A stretch of 6,807 bases of DNA from an uncultured Terriglobus sp. (GTDB lineage Bacteria > Acidobacteriota > Terriglobia > Terriglobales > Acidobacteriaceae), in NCBI GenBank assembly GCA_937871605.1, contig CALMRM010000064.1, forward strand, positions 6,739 to 13,545, read 5' to 3'. Positions 5,579-6,807 of the stretch are shown one piece after another (position 1 is the stretch's first letter; each line of letters starts with the position of its first letter). Below the pieces are notes generated by a model that searched no databases, had not been told where the DNA came from, and worked only from the letters and a program-made list of their open reading frames with translations. The translations under genes were made by a program, and so were the position numbers.

Positions 5579-6807
5579 TTAGACGTGCTTGCGCGCAAGA
5601 TCACTTTCAGTGGATCCCCTGTGCAGATCATCTTCGGGCAAAGGCGTTTCGCCCCTGTCGATCAGCAACACAGCAGTGACGCTGCATGCGAGTGACAATC
5701 CCACGGCTAGCCAAAGTGTCCGCCGAAAGCCATCCACAAACGCCTCAGCCACAGCGCGCTGGATGCGCGCATTGCCGGTCTTCACGGTGGCGAACTCCGA
5801 GCGCTGCTGCTCTAAGCTGATTCGTTCAGCAGCCGGCAGACCAAGCTCGTCAAGCTTGTGCGCGAGATCGTGCCGTGACGCGACCAACAACACCAGGCCG
5901 AAGACCGCGACAGACAGCAACCCGGCCAACCGTGAAATGGCATTGTTGATGCCGGACGCGGTTCCAGCCAGCGACTCCGGCACCGAGGTCATCATTGCCG
6001 TGGTAAGTGGAGCGATGGTCATCGCCATGCCCAAACCGAGCACGGCGACGGCAGGGAAGTACGTACTCCAGTACGGTCCTCCTATACCTGGCCGCGCCGC
6101 CAAGGCAAACCCGGCAGCGGCAAAGAGCGGGCCCACAATGAGAGGCATGCGGGCACCGTAACGACTGACCAGGCCGCCCGACCAGCCCGATAGCACAAAC
6201 ATGACAGCAATGAGAGGCAGAAACGCGGCCCCGGCCTGTGTCGCGGTGTAGTGTTGCACCTGAATAAGATCCAGGGGAAAAAAGAACAGCAATCCGCTCA
6301 ACGCCGTGTAGAGAAACAGTGTGATCAGATTTGAACCGGTAAAGACGCGTGAACGAAACAGGCTCAACCGCAGCATGGGGTCTGGGCTGCGCATCTCGAC
6401 TACCAGAAGAGCGGCCAGAGCTACTGTGCCGGCACTCGCGGCAAAGATGGATAAACCCGTATTCTGGTGGCCTTCAATCATCGCAAACGTGATGCCGCCC
6501 AAAGCCACAGTAGCCAGCAGCGCTCCCGGCCAGTCAAGGCGGTGGCTCCCGCCTTCATCCCGGCTCTCTGAAAGCCGCCAGAAGGTAATGCCGAGGATGA
6601 GGACAGCGATCGGTGGATTGATAAAAAACACCCAGCGCCAAGAGGCATGATCCACAAGCCACCCACCCAGTACCGGCCCCACGGCGGCTGTGATGGCGCT
6701 GAACCCTGACCAGATGCCGATGGCTCTGCCACGCTCTTCGCGTGGAAAGGCAGCGTTGATGATGGCCAGGCTGCCGGGCAGAAGGAGTGCGCCGCCCGCG
6801 CCTTGAA
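5579..6807 (-). CDS. MFS transporter, DHA2-type drug:H+ antiporter (N-terminus beyond right edge)
   Basis: The frame is open from the right edge to TAA at 5581-5579, giving 408 visible residues. DHA2 proteins are usually near 500, so roughly the first 80-110 residues are missing. The visible part opens with QGAGGALLLPGSLAIINAAF, then ERGRAIGIWSGF (24-35) and the antiporter motif C, AVGPVLGGWL (41-50), in the span corresponding to TM5. WRWVFFIN follows. A second motif-A-like loop, GGLVSRYGAR, lies in the middle, and a hydrophilic stretch of about 60 residues before the last membrane span is typical of this subgroup. It acts in the inner membrane, expelling drugs or other small molecules with proton exchange; the substrate cannot be told. 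A GTG at 6682 could be mistaken for a start, but the conserved family sequence continues upstream of it. The stop is 6 bp from that of the convergent AI-2E gene, with no visible terminator between them. Confidence 0.92.
   Translation of the reverse strand, partial: QGAGGALLLPGSLAIINAAFPREERGRAIGIWSGFSAITAAVGPVLGGWLVDHASWRWVFFINPPIAVLILGITFWRLSESRDEGGSHRLDWPGALLATVALGGITFAMIEGHQNTGLSIFAASAGTVALAALLVVEMRSPDPMLRLSLFRSRVFTGSNLITLFLYTALSGLLFFFPLDLIQVQHYTATQAGAAFLPLIAVMFVLSGWSGGLVSRYGARMPLIVGPLFAAAGFALAARPGIGGPYWSTYFPAVAVLGLGMAMTIAPLTTAMMTSVPESLAGTASGINNAISRLAGLLSVAVFGLVLLVASRHDLAHKLDELGLPAAERISLEQQRSEFATVKTGNARIQRAVAEAFVDGFRRTLWLAVGLSLACSVTAVLLIDRGETPLPEDDLHRGSTESDLARKHV

Noticed and set aside
5588..5599. 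12-bp palindrome CTTGCGCGCAAG near the convergent gene ends
   Set aside because: It lies inside the last codons of the MFS gene, has no loop or T-run, and is too short to call a terminator or operator.
5589..6161. Plus-strand 190-codon frame
   Set aside because: It is antisense to the MFS transporter, Ser/Pro/Ala-rich, and lacks membrane or domain features.

Overview
The window looks like chromosomal DNA of a free-living bacterium of moderately high GC (my estimate; not counted). The style of the proteins, the short ssrA tag ending in YALAA and the overall gene mix suggest Acidobacteriota (Terriglobus/Granulicella-like). That placement is a guess from general resemblance, not a search. The window is cut inside a gene at both ends.

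Left part (1 to 3492, all minus strand): a compact four-gene operon. In order of transcription it encodes a clan GH-A-like glycosidase (start about 3492), a dTDP-rhamnose-4-epimerase/UDP-glucose-4-epimerase-like SDR enzyme (start 2557), a second SDR enzyme resembling CDP-paratose 2-epimerase (TTG start 1396), and the N-terminal 103 residues of a cobalamin-binding, radical-SAM-type protein (start 311) that runs off the left edge. Genes 1/2 and 3/4 overlap by the 4-base ATGA junction and genes 2/3 are 36 bp apart, so co-expression is very likely. Two nucleotide-sugar epimerases, a glycosidase and a B12/radical SAM protein suggest synthesis or tailoring of an unusual sugar or glycoconjugate. No substrate can be read from the sequence.

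Middle (3493 to 4510): the minus-strand tmRNA gene ssrA (3712 to 4065) is complete. It has the alanine-acceptor end with the G3·U70 wobble, a T arm, a long H2 helix and the tag AEPQYALAA followed by a double stop. It lies directly upstream of the sugar operon on the same strand. The 445 bp on its other side contain no convincing gene but three successive inverted repeats close to the ssrA 5' end.

Right part (4511 to 6807): an AI-2E family (PerM/YdiK-type) membrane protein on the plus strand converges, with only 6 bp between stop codons, on a minus-strand DHA2-type MFS drug:H+ antiporter whose N-terminus lies beyond the right edge.

The point I find most interesting is the glycosidase. Its acid/base half (barrel strands 4 to 8) comes first, and the sequence that should form strands 1 to 3 comes last, so the barrel appears circularly permuted.
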